Translations under genes and position numbers: made by a program | Shown: piece after piece, positions 8,904-16,452 of the stretch | How positions within the stretch are numbered: the first letter of the stretch is position 1 | How the letters are laid out: each line of letters begins with the position of its first letter | Assembly: GCF_046569695.1 (NCBI RefSeq) | Contig: NZ_JBKHUI010000020.1 | Span: forward strand, 1-64,000 | Direction of reading: 5' to 3' | Source of the DNA: Kluyvera sp046569695 | GTDB taxonomy: Bacteria; Pseudomonadota; Gammaproteobacteria; Enterobacterales; Enterobacteriaceae | Length of the DNA: 64,000 bases | Notes under the pieces: generated by a model | Told to the model about the DNA's origin: nothing | Database searches by the model: none | Seen by the model: the letters and a program-made list of their open reading frames with translations, nothing else

Positions 8904-9290
8904 TAAATGCCTTCCTATTTATAAGTGTTATTTAGAATAGAAACTCAAAAAACTGGATTGAGGTGTCTGTCAACACAAATGTTAGGGGATATGGCAGGGA
9001 TAAAGAAAGGTCTGAACGGTGTTAATCACTAACAATACCTTTGCGTTTAACGCAAAAATTGATAGTCATCTCAATTTTTAAGAAAGACAAATAAAATTAT
9101 TTAAAAACAGATAATTACACCATAAAAAGATTATATTTTTCTTTCTGGGCCGGTTCGGGTAAGGTGGCAGCAGGCAGCGTTTTTTATTGCACATGGCGAA
9201 CAGGTAAGCGAGCGACTCACCATTTCCGTGATGGTGCTCAAACTTCAACATCATCACGTCTATTATTCGGCTAAGAAAAGGGGGGTAGCG
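8904..9290. promoter_or_regulatory. Divergent control region between permease operon and LysR gene
   Basis: This 387-bp AT-rich stretch has no convincing gene. It must hold promoters for the minus-strand permease operon and the plus-strand LysR gene. It contains the palindrome listed at 9040-9056 and a smaller inverted repeat GTTAATCACTAAC (9021-9033). The stretch 9060-9150 is particularly A/T-rich. The LysR gene has a strong purine-rich ribosome site (AAAAGGGGGG) just before 9291. Confidence 0.6.
9040..9056. promoter_or_regulatory. Perfect palindrome, candidate LysR operator
   Basis: TTTGCGTTTAACGCAAA is an 8-bp perfect inverted repeat around a single T. It has the interrupted dyad form and T/A ends typical of LysR-family recognition sites. 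It lies about 135 bp from the permease start and 235 bp from the LysR start. Binding by the adjacent regulator is inference. Confidence 0.55.
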
Positions 9291-10268
9291 ATGTCATTAA
9301 ATAAAAATGCGGCGCTTGCAAAATTAAAAGTTGATAACTATTCCATCTTTCATCATCTGAAAACGTTTATCAAAGTGGTGGAGTGCAATAGTTTTTCTGC
9401 CGCTGCGCAAAAGCTGAATCTGACGCCCTCGTCCGTGAGCCGCAGTATCGCCCAGCTTGAGGATCAACTCGGTGTCGTGTTGTTAAAGCGCACCACCCGC
9501 ACTTTAATCCTGACCGAACCGGGGCAATATTTACTGTTTCGCGCACAGCGCCTGCTAGAAGAACTGGACGAGTCGCTGGCCAATATCGCCAGCTTTAACC
9601 ATCACCCACAGGGCAAGCTGCGCATCACCTGCTCTATTGCCTTCGGCGTCTGTCATCTGATGCGTATTTACAGCGAATATCGTCAGGACAACCCAGACGT
9701 CACACTCTGTGTCGATTTAAACGACCAGAACGTCAATCTTAACGAAGAGAATTTTGATATTGCCCTCAGAATTACCGCACACCCGCCCACCAATTTTGCG
9801 CTGCGCAAAATCTGCAAAATTAACTGGGTGTACTGCGCCAGCCGGGATTATTTCGCAAGGCGCGGCGTGCCGCAACGGCTTGAGGATCTTGAGCAGCACG
9901 ACTGTCTGATAAACCCCAACGTTTCCGATAACTGGCGCTATCAAAACGTCAACGGCAGCTTTAGCGCGCTAAAGGTGAACAGCATCATCGAAGTGAACAG
10001 CACTCTCGGGCTACTTCATGCTGCACTGCATCATCAGGGAATAGTCAGCCTGCCGACCTATATGCTGGGCGATTCGATTGCCCGGGGTGAGCTGGTGCCT
10101 GTACTGACGGAATATAGCGCGAGGGAAAATGATTACAGCCTGTACGCACTGTATCATCCGGGGCATTACCAGGATCCCAAGGTCAGAAGTTTTATCGATT
10201 TTCTGGTCGAGAGCATCGGGGAAAACCCCGACTGGGATCGCTGGATGCAACGCCCCGCAGAGGCGTAA
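9291..10268 (+). CDS. LysR-family transcriptional regulator
   Basis: This 325-residue protein has an N-terminal winged helix-turn-helix (about residues 15-75; FIKVVECNSFSAAAQKLNL and SSVSRSIAQLE). A periplasmic-binding-protein-like effector domain follows (about 100-310), with GKLRITCSIAFG at its start. It resembles the CrgA/DsdC-like group. The ATG at 9291 is preferred to the in-frame ATG at 9228 because a strong ribosome site precedes it and the family N-terminus begins there. It is divergent from the permease/lyase/oxidoreductase operon and is therefore its likely regulator. The inducer is unknown. Confidence 0.9.
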   Translation: MSLNKNAALAKLKVDNYSIFHHLKTFIKVVECNSFSAAAQKLNLTPSSVSRSIAQLEDQLGVVLLKRTTRTLILTEPGQYLLFRAQRLLEELDESLANIASFNHHPQGKLRITCSIAFGVCHLMRIYSEYRQDNPDVTLCVDLNDQNVNLNEENFDIALRITAHPPTNFALRKICKINWVYCASRDYFARRGVPQRLEDLEQHDCLINPNVSDNWRYQNVNGSFSALKVNSIIEVNSTLGLLHAALHHQGIVSLPTYMLGDSIARGELVPVLTEYSARENDYSLYALYHPGHYQDPKVRSFIDFLVESIGENPDWDRWMQRPAEA

Positions 10269-10272
10269 CGCG

Positions 10273-10518
10273 TTACTCGTTGCCCCACTCATTGAGGAAG
10301 TTGGCAATTTCATCAATACGCTGCGCGCTGATACCGGCTTCAGTCGCCATCTCCTGCTGCGCTTCTTCGCTGATCTCTTCGTTATTCATTAAACGGGTCA
10401 ACAGCAGTTGGAAGTAGTGCGCCAACGCATCCAGTTCGCTCTCGCCGACGGGCTTCGCCGATTCTGAGGCGTACTCTTCGGCAATATCATAATACTTCAG
10501 TGGAATGTCATTATTCAT
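10273..10518 (-). CDS. ymjA: YmjA-like small protein (DUF2543)
   Basis: This 81-residue acidic protein begins MNNDIPLKYYDIAEEYA and ends IANFLNEWGNE. It matches the E. coli YmjA family closely, including the central block AHYFQLLLTRLMNNEEISEEAQ. It is predicted to be a small all-helical cytoplasmic protein of unknown function. In E. coli ymjA lies near the puu genes, so its position here differs. It ends 4 bp from the convergent LysR gene. A purine-rich site (CCAGGAGCG) precedes the start. Confidence 0.88.
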   Translation of the reverse strand: MNNDIPLKYYDIAEEYASESAKPVGESELDALAHYFQLLLTRLMNNEEISEEAQQEMATEAGISAQRIDEIANFLNEWGNE

Positions 10519-10563
10519 ACATCGCTCCTGGGGTTAATCTCATTCTTCGCGGCTGAGAAGGTC

Positions 10564-11040
10564 TCAGACCTTGAGCATTTTTACCGTGGCTTCAATATCA
10601 ATCTCATCTTCCGAGAAGATAAGCGTTGTGCCCTGGAAAGTGGTGATTGCCAGCTTCTTCAGCGTACGCATTTCACCCGTTTTCTCCGCTGATTTCGGCT
10701 TGATGCTGTTCATCAGAAGCCCCACGGACAGCACCGCATTCTCTTTATCAATACGGGTATCGGCAGGCACTTCCTCGCTGTACACCAGGAAGGATTTGAT
10801 CGACGTGAGCTTGATGCGCTCACCCGCGATATAGATATGTTTGCTTTCCGGGATAACTTTCACCGCGTAAGCAGATAGCCCTTTGTTGTTGGTGGTGGGT
10901 TCGAAGGTCACCGCGGCATCTTTTTTAATCAGATCGGGGTTGGCAACCTTAATCACATGAAAATAGCGGTTATCACCGTTTTCATCTTTGATAAACCCAA
11001 AACCTTTATCTTTAAACCAGGTTGTGATTGTTCCGTTCAT
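10564..11040 (-). CDS. Cold-shock-domain protein with unassigned C-terminal half
   Basis: The first 65 of 158 residues form a cold-shock (OB) fold: RNP1 KGFGFI at 12-17 and an RNP2-like YFHV at 26-29, where classical Csp proteins have VFVH. It probably binds single-stranded RNA or DNA. Residues 70-158 (HIYIAGERIKL ... DEIDIEATVKMLKV) match no domain I recognise. The alternating hydrophobic pattern suggests a small beta-rich fold with an acidic end. It stands alone between ymjA and the DJ-1/AraC gene, all on the minus strand but well separated. Role unknown. Confidence 0.75.
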   Translation of the reverse strand: MNGTITTWFKDKGFGFIKDENGDNRYFHVIKVANPDLIKKDAAVTFEPTTNNKGLSAYAVKVIPESKHIYIAGERIKLTSIKSFLVYSEEVPADTRIDKENAVLSVGLLMNSIKPKSAEKTGEMRTLKKLAITTFQGTTLIFSEDEIDIEATVKMLKV

Positions 11041-11208
11041 CGACCTTACCGCCTACTTTAATCGTTTGTTGACTCAATTTTTGCAGCGCGCAGTGTAAAG
11101 CACAATGCCTGTACAGACTACGTCTTTGGCTTAAGTCTGGATGATAATTTTCGGCTACGCGAGAACAACCTGCCATAAGTGGCGTCATAAAGCGGTTAAG
11201 TTCTCGGC

Positions 11209-12192
11209 TCATTCCGGCAATTGCGCCCACGGTCGAGCCACATTCAGCCGTCGGTACACTGACGGCGTAATACCGACGCGCTTAATAAAGGCCCGGCGCA
11301 GCACGTCGCTGCTGGAATATCCGCACTGGCTGGCGATGGTTTTCAGCGGCAGGGTGCCGCTTTCCAGCAGCATTTTAGCCCGGTCTATTCGCCCGGCCTC
11401 CAGCCACTCTCCGGCGGCCATATTCATTTCTTGACGGAACAGCCTGCTCAGATGGCGGGCGCTAAGACCGATATGGTCGGCCATATCCTGCAGGCTCAGC
11501 ACCGTCGACAGGTTGGCAAGCGTCCAGCGCTGCAAATCCTGAAACGCATTGCGGCCGGTCGTTGAGACCGCGCTGTGGCGTATAAAATGCCCCTGATTCA
11601 CCGGGCGACGGAAAAACATCACCAGATTACAGGCTATTTCCTGCGCCACCTCGCGCCCCAGATCTTCTTCCACCAGTCGAATGGCTAAATCCATCCCCGA
11701 AGTCACCCCTGCCGCCGTTCTGACCGGTCCGTCCGCTACATACAGCGCATCGGCATCGACCTCAACGTCCGGGAACGTCGCCATAAAGCGGGACGTCATG
11801 GCCCAGTGGGTGGTGATTTTACGCTGGGTCAGCAGCCCCGTTTGCGCTAATAGAAATGCGCCGGTACAAACGGAACCGTAGCGGCGACTGTTATCACACA
11901 GTCTGCGGATATGTGCGATTTGCTCATCGTTCAGCGTCTGCTGCCAGACTTCTGGCGCGCCGGCCAGCAAAAACGTATCCGGCTGTAGCGCATTCGTCTC
12001 TACCAGTCGCACGTTCGCCAGCAGATTCACGCCGGACGACGCGCTTACCGTCATATCTTCTAGTGCAATCACCGCGAACTCATACACCTCACGATGCAGG
12101 ATCCGGTTGGCCTCAGCAAACACATCCAGCGGACCGGAAACGTCCAGTAACTGAACGCCGGGCACGGCAAGGAGAGCAATAACGCGTTTCAT
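11209..12192 (-). CDS. GlxA-type regulator: DJ-1/PfpI domain fused to AraC helix-turn-helix
   Basis: In this 327-residue protein the N-terminal DJ-1/PfpI domain (about 1-190) keeps a nucleophile-elbow cysteine, Cys109, in GSVCTGAFLLA, as in isonitrile hydratase and other DJ-1 enzymes. The C-terminal AraC-type double helix-turn-helix (about 225-320) includes MADHIGLSARHLSRLFRQE and CGYSSSDVLRRAFIK. The start at 12192 (MKRVIALLAVPG) is chosen because the DJ-1 strand begins there; the frame is open further upstream. It is divergent from the HD-domain gene with a 110-bp gap, so it probably controls it. The ligand is unknown. Confidence 0.9.
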   Translation of the reverse strand: MKRVIALLAVPGVQLLDVSGPLDVFAEANRILHREVYEFAVIALEDMTVSASSGVNLLANVRLVETNALQPDTFLLAGAPEVWQQTLNDEQIAHIRRLCDNSRRYGSVCTGAFLLAQTGLLTQRKITTHWAMTSRFMATFPDVEVDADALYVADGPVRTAAGVTSGMDLAIRLVEEDLGREVAQEIACNLVMFFRRPVNQGHFIRHSAVSTTGRNAFQDLQRWTLANLSTVLSLQDMADHIGLSARHLSRLFRQEMNMAAGEWLEAGRIDRAKMLLESGTLPLKTIASQCGYSSSDVLRRAFIKRVGITPSVYRRLNVARPWAQLPE

Positions 12193-12302
12193 GAGCGGGG
12201 TGTCCTGATTCGATGGAATGTCTTTAATCGTCGTTATAAGACAATTTATGACATACAGAATGCTCTGTAAACTCTCCTGCAACAACCTGTAAGGAGAAAA
12301 AT

Positions 12303-12944
12303 ATGACCATCAACGTGCATGGCATCCGTATCCCCGACAGCAAGCTGGCTCGCGAAACTACCGAGTTTATTCGCGATACCGAAAGTGACCTGCTGTTCCA
12401 CCACTCAAGTCGCGTCTACTACTGGGGGGCTCTGGCCGGGGCACGCCGGGAGCTGAAAGTGGACCACGAACTGCTGTACGTCGGCTGTATGTTCCATGAT
12501 ATTGGCCTGACGCATGAGCATTGCAGCTGCGATAAGCGATTTGAAGTCGATGGCGCCAACGCCGCCCGCGCCTTCCTTGAGGGCCACGGCATCGCGGCTG
12601 CTGATATTGATAAAGTGTGGACAGCGATAGCCCTGCACACCACCCCCGGTATTCCGGAATTTATGGCACCGGAGATCGCGCTGTTAACCGCAGGCGTGGA
12701 AATGGACGTGCTGGGGATTGGCTACGATGAGGTTAGCGATGCGAATCGTGAAGCGGTCGTTCAGCAGCACCCGCGCCAGGACAACTTTAAAGAGAATATC
12801 ATTAGTGCGTTTTACGATGGGATCAAGGGTAAAACCCAGACCACCTTCGGCAACGTGAAAGCCGATGTTATCTGCGATAAAGACCCTGGCTTTGTGCCCG
12901 GCAATTTCTGCAGCGTGATCCGTCAGTCGCGTTGGAAATCATAA
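12303..12944 (+). CDS. HD-domain hydrolase, cyanamide-hydratase-like
   Basis: This 213-residue predicted metal-dependent enzyme has the HD metal ligands in order: His34 (LFHHSSRVY), His65-Asp66 (CMFHDIGLTHEH), His112 (ALHTTPG) and Asp135 in GVEMDVLGIG. The arrangement and the FHHSSRVY...WG start resemble fungal cyanamide hydratase/DDI2 and related bacterial HD proteins, which hydrate cyanamide to urea or act on small nitriles. The exact substrate is inference. A strong ribosome site (AAGGAGAAAA) precedes the ATG. It is divergent from the DJ-1/AraC regulator and convergent with der, separated by a REP and a terminator. Confidence 0.82.
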   Translation: MTINVHGIRIPDSKLARETTEFIRDTESDLLFHHSSRVYYWGALAGARRELKVDHELLYVGCMFHDIGLTHEHCSCDKRFEVDGANAARAFLEGHGIAAADIDKVWTAIALHTTPGIPEFMAPEIALLTAGVEMDVLGIGYDEVSDANREAVVQQHPRQDNFKENIISAFYDGIKGKTQTTFGNVKADVICDKDPGFVPGNFCSVIRQSRWKS

Positions 12945-12947
12945 TAA

Positions 12948-12980
12948 CGTCGGATGGCGCTTTGCTTATCCGGCCTACAA
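12948..12980. repeat. REP element
   Basis: A single REP-like palindrome, CGGATGGCGC...GCTTATCCGGCC, follows the HD gene and precedes the shared terminator. It marks the right edge of the accessory block next to der. Confidence 0.7.
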
Positions 12981-12987
12981 CTATCAT

Positions 12988-13014
12988 AAAAAAACCCGCT
13001 TTCGCGGGTTTTTT
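12988..13014. terminator. Bidirectional terminator between HD gene and der
   Basis: AAACCCGC, loop TTTC, GCGGGTTT, flanked by an A run on the left and a T run on the right. It can serve both the plus-strand HD gene and the minus-strand der, which converge here. Confidence 0.88.
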
Positions 13015-13039
13015 AGCTATTCAGCGTTTAAAGCATCGC

Positions 13040-14515
13040 TTATTTGCTTTTCTTAATGTGTCGAATCAGACGCTGACGCTTACGCATCTGGGTTGGCGTC
13101 AGCGTATTGCGTTTGTTTGCATACGGGTTTTCGCCTTCCTTGAACTGAATGCGGATAGGCGTACCCATCACATCCAGCGATTTGCGGAAGTAGTTCATCA
13201 GATAGCGCTTGTAGGAATCCGGCAGGTCTTTCACCTGGTTACCGTGAATAACCACAATTGGCGGGTTATAACCACCGGCGTGCGCATATTTCAGCTTCAC
13301 GCGACGACCACGAACCAGCGGCGGCTGGTGATCTTCGGTCGCCATGGTCATGATACGAGTCAGCATCGCGGTACCCACGCGGCGAGTTGAGCTGTCATAT
13401 GCTTCGCGGATAGATTCGAACAGGTTACCTACGCCGCTGCCGTGCAGTGCGGAGATAAAGTGTACGCGAGCGAAGTCGATAAAGCCCAGACGGTAGTCCA
13501 GGGTCTCTTTCACCTGCTCTTTCACTTCCATGCTCAGGCCGTCCCACTTGTTGACGACGATAACGAGTGAGCGCCCACTATTGAGGATAAAGCCCAGTAG
13601 CGACAGGTCCTGATCGGAGATACCTTCACGGGCATCAATCACCAGCAGACACACGTTAGCGTCTTCAATGGCCTGCAGGGTTTTGATTACGGAGAACTTC
13701 TCAACCGTATCCGTCACCTTGCCGCGCTTACGCACACCCGCGGTATCGATGAGAACGTATTCACGCTCATCGCGCTCCATCGGGATATAGATACTGTCAC
13801 GGGTGGTGCCCGGCATATCGTAAACCACCACGCGGTCTTCGCCGAGGATACGGTTAGTAAGCGTAGACTTACCTACGTTCGGACGACCAACGATAGCGAT
13901 TTTGATTGGCAAGTCTTGCGGGTTGAAGTCGTCTTCCGGCTCTTCTACCCCTTCGCCATTTTCAGCTTCGAATTTCGCCCAATACTCGGCGTCTTCGTCC
14001 ACTTCTTCCGGCGGGTTGATATCGTCAACGAACGGCAGCAGAACGGTTTCCAGCAGCGTCGTCACGCCACGACCATGAGAGGCCGCAATCGCGTGAATTT
14101 CACCGAGGCCCAGCGACCAGAAGTCAGCAACGGCCTGATCCGGGTCAATCCCGTCCGTTTTGTTCGCCACCAGGAAGGTTGGCTTTTCACGAGCACGCAG
14201 ATGTTTAGCAATGCCTTCGTCCGCAGGCATCAGCCCCGCACGTGCATCAACCATAAACAGCACAACGTCGGCTTCTTCAATCGCCAGCAGCGACTGCTCC
14301 GCCATGCGCGTTTCCACGCCCTCTTCCGTGCCATCGATACCGCCGGTATCGATACAGATAAACTCACGCCCTTCAACTTCAGCACGACCGTACTTACGGT
14401 CACGAGTCAGACCCGGGAAATCCGCAACCAGCGCATCACGAGTGCGCGTCAGGCGGTTAAAAAGCGTGGATTTTCCAACATTAGGGCGCCCGACAAGCGC
14501 GACCACAGGTACCAT
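13040..14515 (-). CDS. der: Ribosome biogenesis GTPase Der (EngA)
   Basis: This essential double GTPase assists 50S ribosomal subunit maturation. Two tandem G domains are visible: GRPNVGKSTLFNRL at residues 9-22 and GRPNVGKSTLTNRI near residue 210, with NKTDG and NKWDG specificity motifs. An acidic linker (EDAEYWAKFEAENGEG) lies between them, and a KH-like domain and basic tail (RQRLIRHIKKSK) close the protein. Length 491, as in enterobacteria (E. coli 490). It lies 97 bp downstream of bamB on the same strand, the usual arrangement. Confidence 0.98.
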   Translation of the reverse strand: MVPVVALVGRPNVGKSTLFNRLTRTRDALVADFPGLTRDRKYGRAEVEGREFICIDTGGIDGTEEGVETRMAEQSLLAIEEADVVLFMVDARAGLMPADEGIAKHLRAREKPTFLVANKTDGIDPDQAVADFWSLGLGEIHAIAASHGRGVTTLLETVLLPFVDDINPPEEVDEDAEYWAKFEAENGEGVEEPEDDFNPQDLPIKIAIVGRPNVGKSTLTNRILGEDRVVVYDMPGTTRDSIYIPMERDEREYVLIDTAGVRKRGKVTDTVEKFSVIKTLQAIEDANVCLLVIDAREGISDQDLSLLGFILNSGRSLVIVVNKWDGLSMEVKEQVKETLDYRLGFIDFARVHFISALHGSGVGNLFESIREAYDSSTRRVGTAMLTRIMTMATEDHQPPLVRGRRVKLKYAHAGGYNPPIVVIHGNQVKDLPDSYKRYLMNYFRKSLDVMGTPIRIQFKEGENPYANKRNTLTPTQMRKRQRLIRHIKKSK

Positions 14516-14561
14516 GTTAAAGCCTCATATACTCAAAATTTTGACAAAATCTATAAATAGC

Positions 14562-14590
14562 AAACGGCCCCTGAGCATTCAGGAGCCGTC
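14562..14590 (-). terminator. Hairpin between bamB and der
   Basis: ACGGCCCCTGA (14564-14574) pairs with TCAGGAGCCGT (14579-14589), with one mismatch and a GCAT loop. The downstream minus-strand sequence is only moderately U-rich (TTTGCTATTTATAG). It may be a weak terminator or an mRNA-end stabiliser. Confidence 0.45.
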
Positions 14591-14612
14591 CATTGCTGAA
14601 TCAACGTCGCCG

Positions 14613-15791
14613 TTAACGCGTAATCGCGTAAACCGTACCGTCTTTCGCCTGAATCAGCAGTTTACCGTCAGCCACCACCGGTTCCGTCAGGAAGCCCGCG
14701 CTGTCAACCTTCTGCTGAGCGACGAAGCGCCCATCTTCCGGGTTAATCCAGTGCATGTAACCTTCTGCGTCACCCACCACCAGGCTGCCATTATACAGCG
14801 CCGGAGAGGTCAGCAGACGGTGCAGCAGATCGCTCTGCGTCCACAGGGTCACGCCACCGTCGGTGGTCAACGCCAGCAGACGGTCGTTCTGGTCAACGAT
14901 GTAGATACGATTGCCGTCAACGATGAAATCATTCACCGAGCCCAGCTCACGTTTCCACATGATCTGGCCACTGCGCAGATCCAGCGCCGTCAGATTACCA
15001 TTGTAGGCTAACGCGTAGACAACGCCATTCACGATAACCGGCGTGGTGTCTACATCGCTCAGACGATCGATTTCGGTTGAGCCGGTAGCCTGAGAAATAC
15101 GCTGCTGCCAGATCATCTGACCCTGCTGCATCAGTACCGCACTCACGCGACCGTTATCGCCGCCAACAATCGCCGCGCCGAAGGCCACAGCCGGTGCAGA
15201 TTCGCCGCGCAGAGAGAGCGCAGGCATATCCAGGTTCACCGTCCATTTCACGACGCCGCTGTTTTCATCCAGTGCCTGCAGCTGACCGTTGCTGGTATGC
15301 ACCAGCACCAGACCATCGCTGACGGTTGGACGAGACAGCACTTCGCCTGCTGCCGTGGTTTTCCAGACAACGGAACCATCACCCGCATCCAGCGCATAAA
15401 CCTGCGCTTTTTCGCTGCCCACATAGACGTGGCCGCCGGCAACGGTCAGGCCGCCAGAGAGCAGCGCTGGCTTACGAGAGAACCAGCCATCTTTTTCCGC
15501 CAGGTTAACGGACCACACTTCTTTGCCGTCATCCGCGTTCAGCGCTTTCACGGTGCCTTTACGGTCAGCCGCGTAAACCACGCTGTCCGCATAAGCCGGA
15601 TGCAGGTTGGAGTAGAAATCACCGATACCGCTGCCGACGGAAACATCCCATGCGGTAGACGGCGTAAACTGGTTTTCTACGGTTGGCAGAGGAGACATTT
15701 TAACAACATCTTCTTCGCCGCTAAACAGTGAACAACCACTCAACAGAGTGACAGAAAGCAGTCCTGGCAAAAGTAATTTACGCAATTGCAT
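14613..15791 (-). CDS. bamB: Outer-membrane assembly lipoprotein BamB
   Basis: BamB is the beta-propeller lipoprotein of the BAM complex that inserts beta-barrel proteins into the outer membrane. The lipoprotein signal MQLRKLLLPGLLSVTLLSGC ends at the lipidated Cys20, with Ser at +2 directing it to the outer membrane. Repeated PQQ-like blades are visible, for example YAADRKGTVKALNADDGKEVW, VYALDAGDGSVVWK and LTALDLRSGQIMWKRELG. Length 392, equal to E. coli. It is 10 bp downstream of yfgM, so the two are co-transcribed. Confidence 0.97.
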   Translation of the reverse strand: MQLRKLLLPGLLSVTLLSGCSLFSGEEDVVKMSPLPTVENQFTPSTAWDVSVGSGIGDFYSNLHPAYADSVVYAADRKGTVKALNADDGKEVWSVNLAEKDGWFSRKPALLSGGLTVAGGHVYVGSEKAQVYALDAGDGSVVWKTTAAGEVLSRPTVSDGLVLVHTSNGQLQALDENSGVVKWTVNLDMPALSLRGESAPAVAFGAAIVGGDNGRVSAVLMQQGQMIWQQRISQATGSTEIDRLSDVDTTPVIVNGVVYALAYNGNLTALDLRSGQIMWKRELGSVNDFIVDGNRIYIVDQNDRLLALTTDGGVTLWTQSDLLHRLLTSPALYNGSLVVGDAEGYMHWINPEDGRFVAQQKVDSAGFLTEPVVADGKLLIQAKDGTVYAITR

Positions 15792-15801
15792 CGGGTCCCT
15801 C

Positions 15802-16419
15802 TCAGACGGACAAATTATTAATTTTCATGCGCATCATTTCGCTCAGCGCGGGCGATGCATCGCTCTTAGCGCCAGCTTCCCACGCCGCACGTGCGCCCTG
15901 CTTGTCACCTTTACTGAGCAGGATTTCCCCGCGTAAATCAGCAACAATTGCCGTCCAGCCTTCGCCCTTCACGCCTTCCAGCGTTTTCAGAGCAACGTCA
16001 GGCTGCTTCAGCTGTAGCTGAACGCGGGCCAGACGCAGGCTGATGACGGATTTCAGATTATCATCAGATGCGGCAGCCAGGCCCTGCTGCAGCTGTTTTT
16101 CAGCCTGAGCAAGGTCGCTTTTATCGACGAAGACCTGAGCCAGTTCCAGAGAAGCAAACGCACCGTAGGTGTTTTTACTGTCGGCGGCAAATTTCTCCGC
16201 GGCGGCCAGCGCTTCCGGTTTCCCTGAACTCAGAGAAGAGACGGCGTTTTCATAAGCCGCAGAGGACTCACGGGCCGAATCTAACTGATGCGAGTTCCAG
16301 TAACGCCAGCCAACCAGCGCACCAATCCCCAGAATGACCCCAACGGCCAGCGCTTTACCATTTTCGGCAAAGAAGCTTTTAATCGCCTCAACCTGATCGT
16401 TTTCGTTATTAATTTCCAC
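15802..16419 (-). CDS. yfgM: YfgM, ancillary SecYEG translocon subunit
   Basis: This 205-residue inner-membrane protein has a short cytoplasmic N-terminus (NNENDQVEAIKSFFAENGK), one transmembrane helix (about 24-42, LAVGVILGIGALVGWRYW) and a periplasmic TPR-like domain rich in Ala/Leu repeats. In E. coli it binds SecYEG and PpiD and helps periplasmic chaperone handover. It lies between hisS and bamB in the conserved operon, 33 bp from hisS. Confidence 0.95.
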   Translation of the reverse strand: MEINNENDQVEAIKSFFAENGKALAVGVILGIGALVGWRYWNSHQLDSARESSAAYENAVSSLSSGKPEALAAAEKFAADSKNTYGAFASLELAQVFVDKSDLAQAEKQLQQGLAAASDDNLKSVISLRLARVQLQLKQPDVALKTLEGVKGEGWTAIVADLRGEILLSKGDKQGARAAWEAGAKSDASPALSEMMRMKINNLSV

Positions 16420-16452
16420 GCAGCCCTTCTCCTGATAATAATGTCCTGGAGA

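Noticed and set aside
10564..11040. Cold-shock-domain protein as part of a retron or other defence unit
   Set aside because: No reverse transcriptase, toxin or nuclease gene lies nearby; neighbours are ymjA and a regulator.
12303..12944. HD protein as an anti-phage nucleotide phosphohydrolase
   Set aside because: The size, start motif and lone regulator partner fit small-molecule HD hydratases better, and no defence genes are adjacent.
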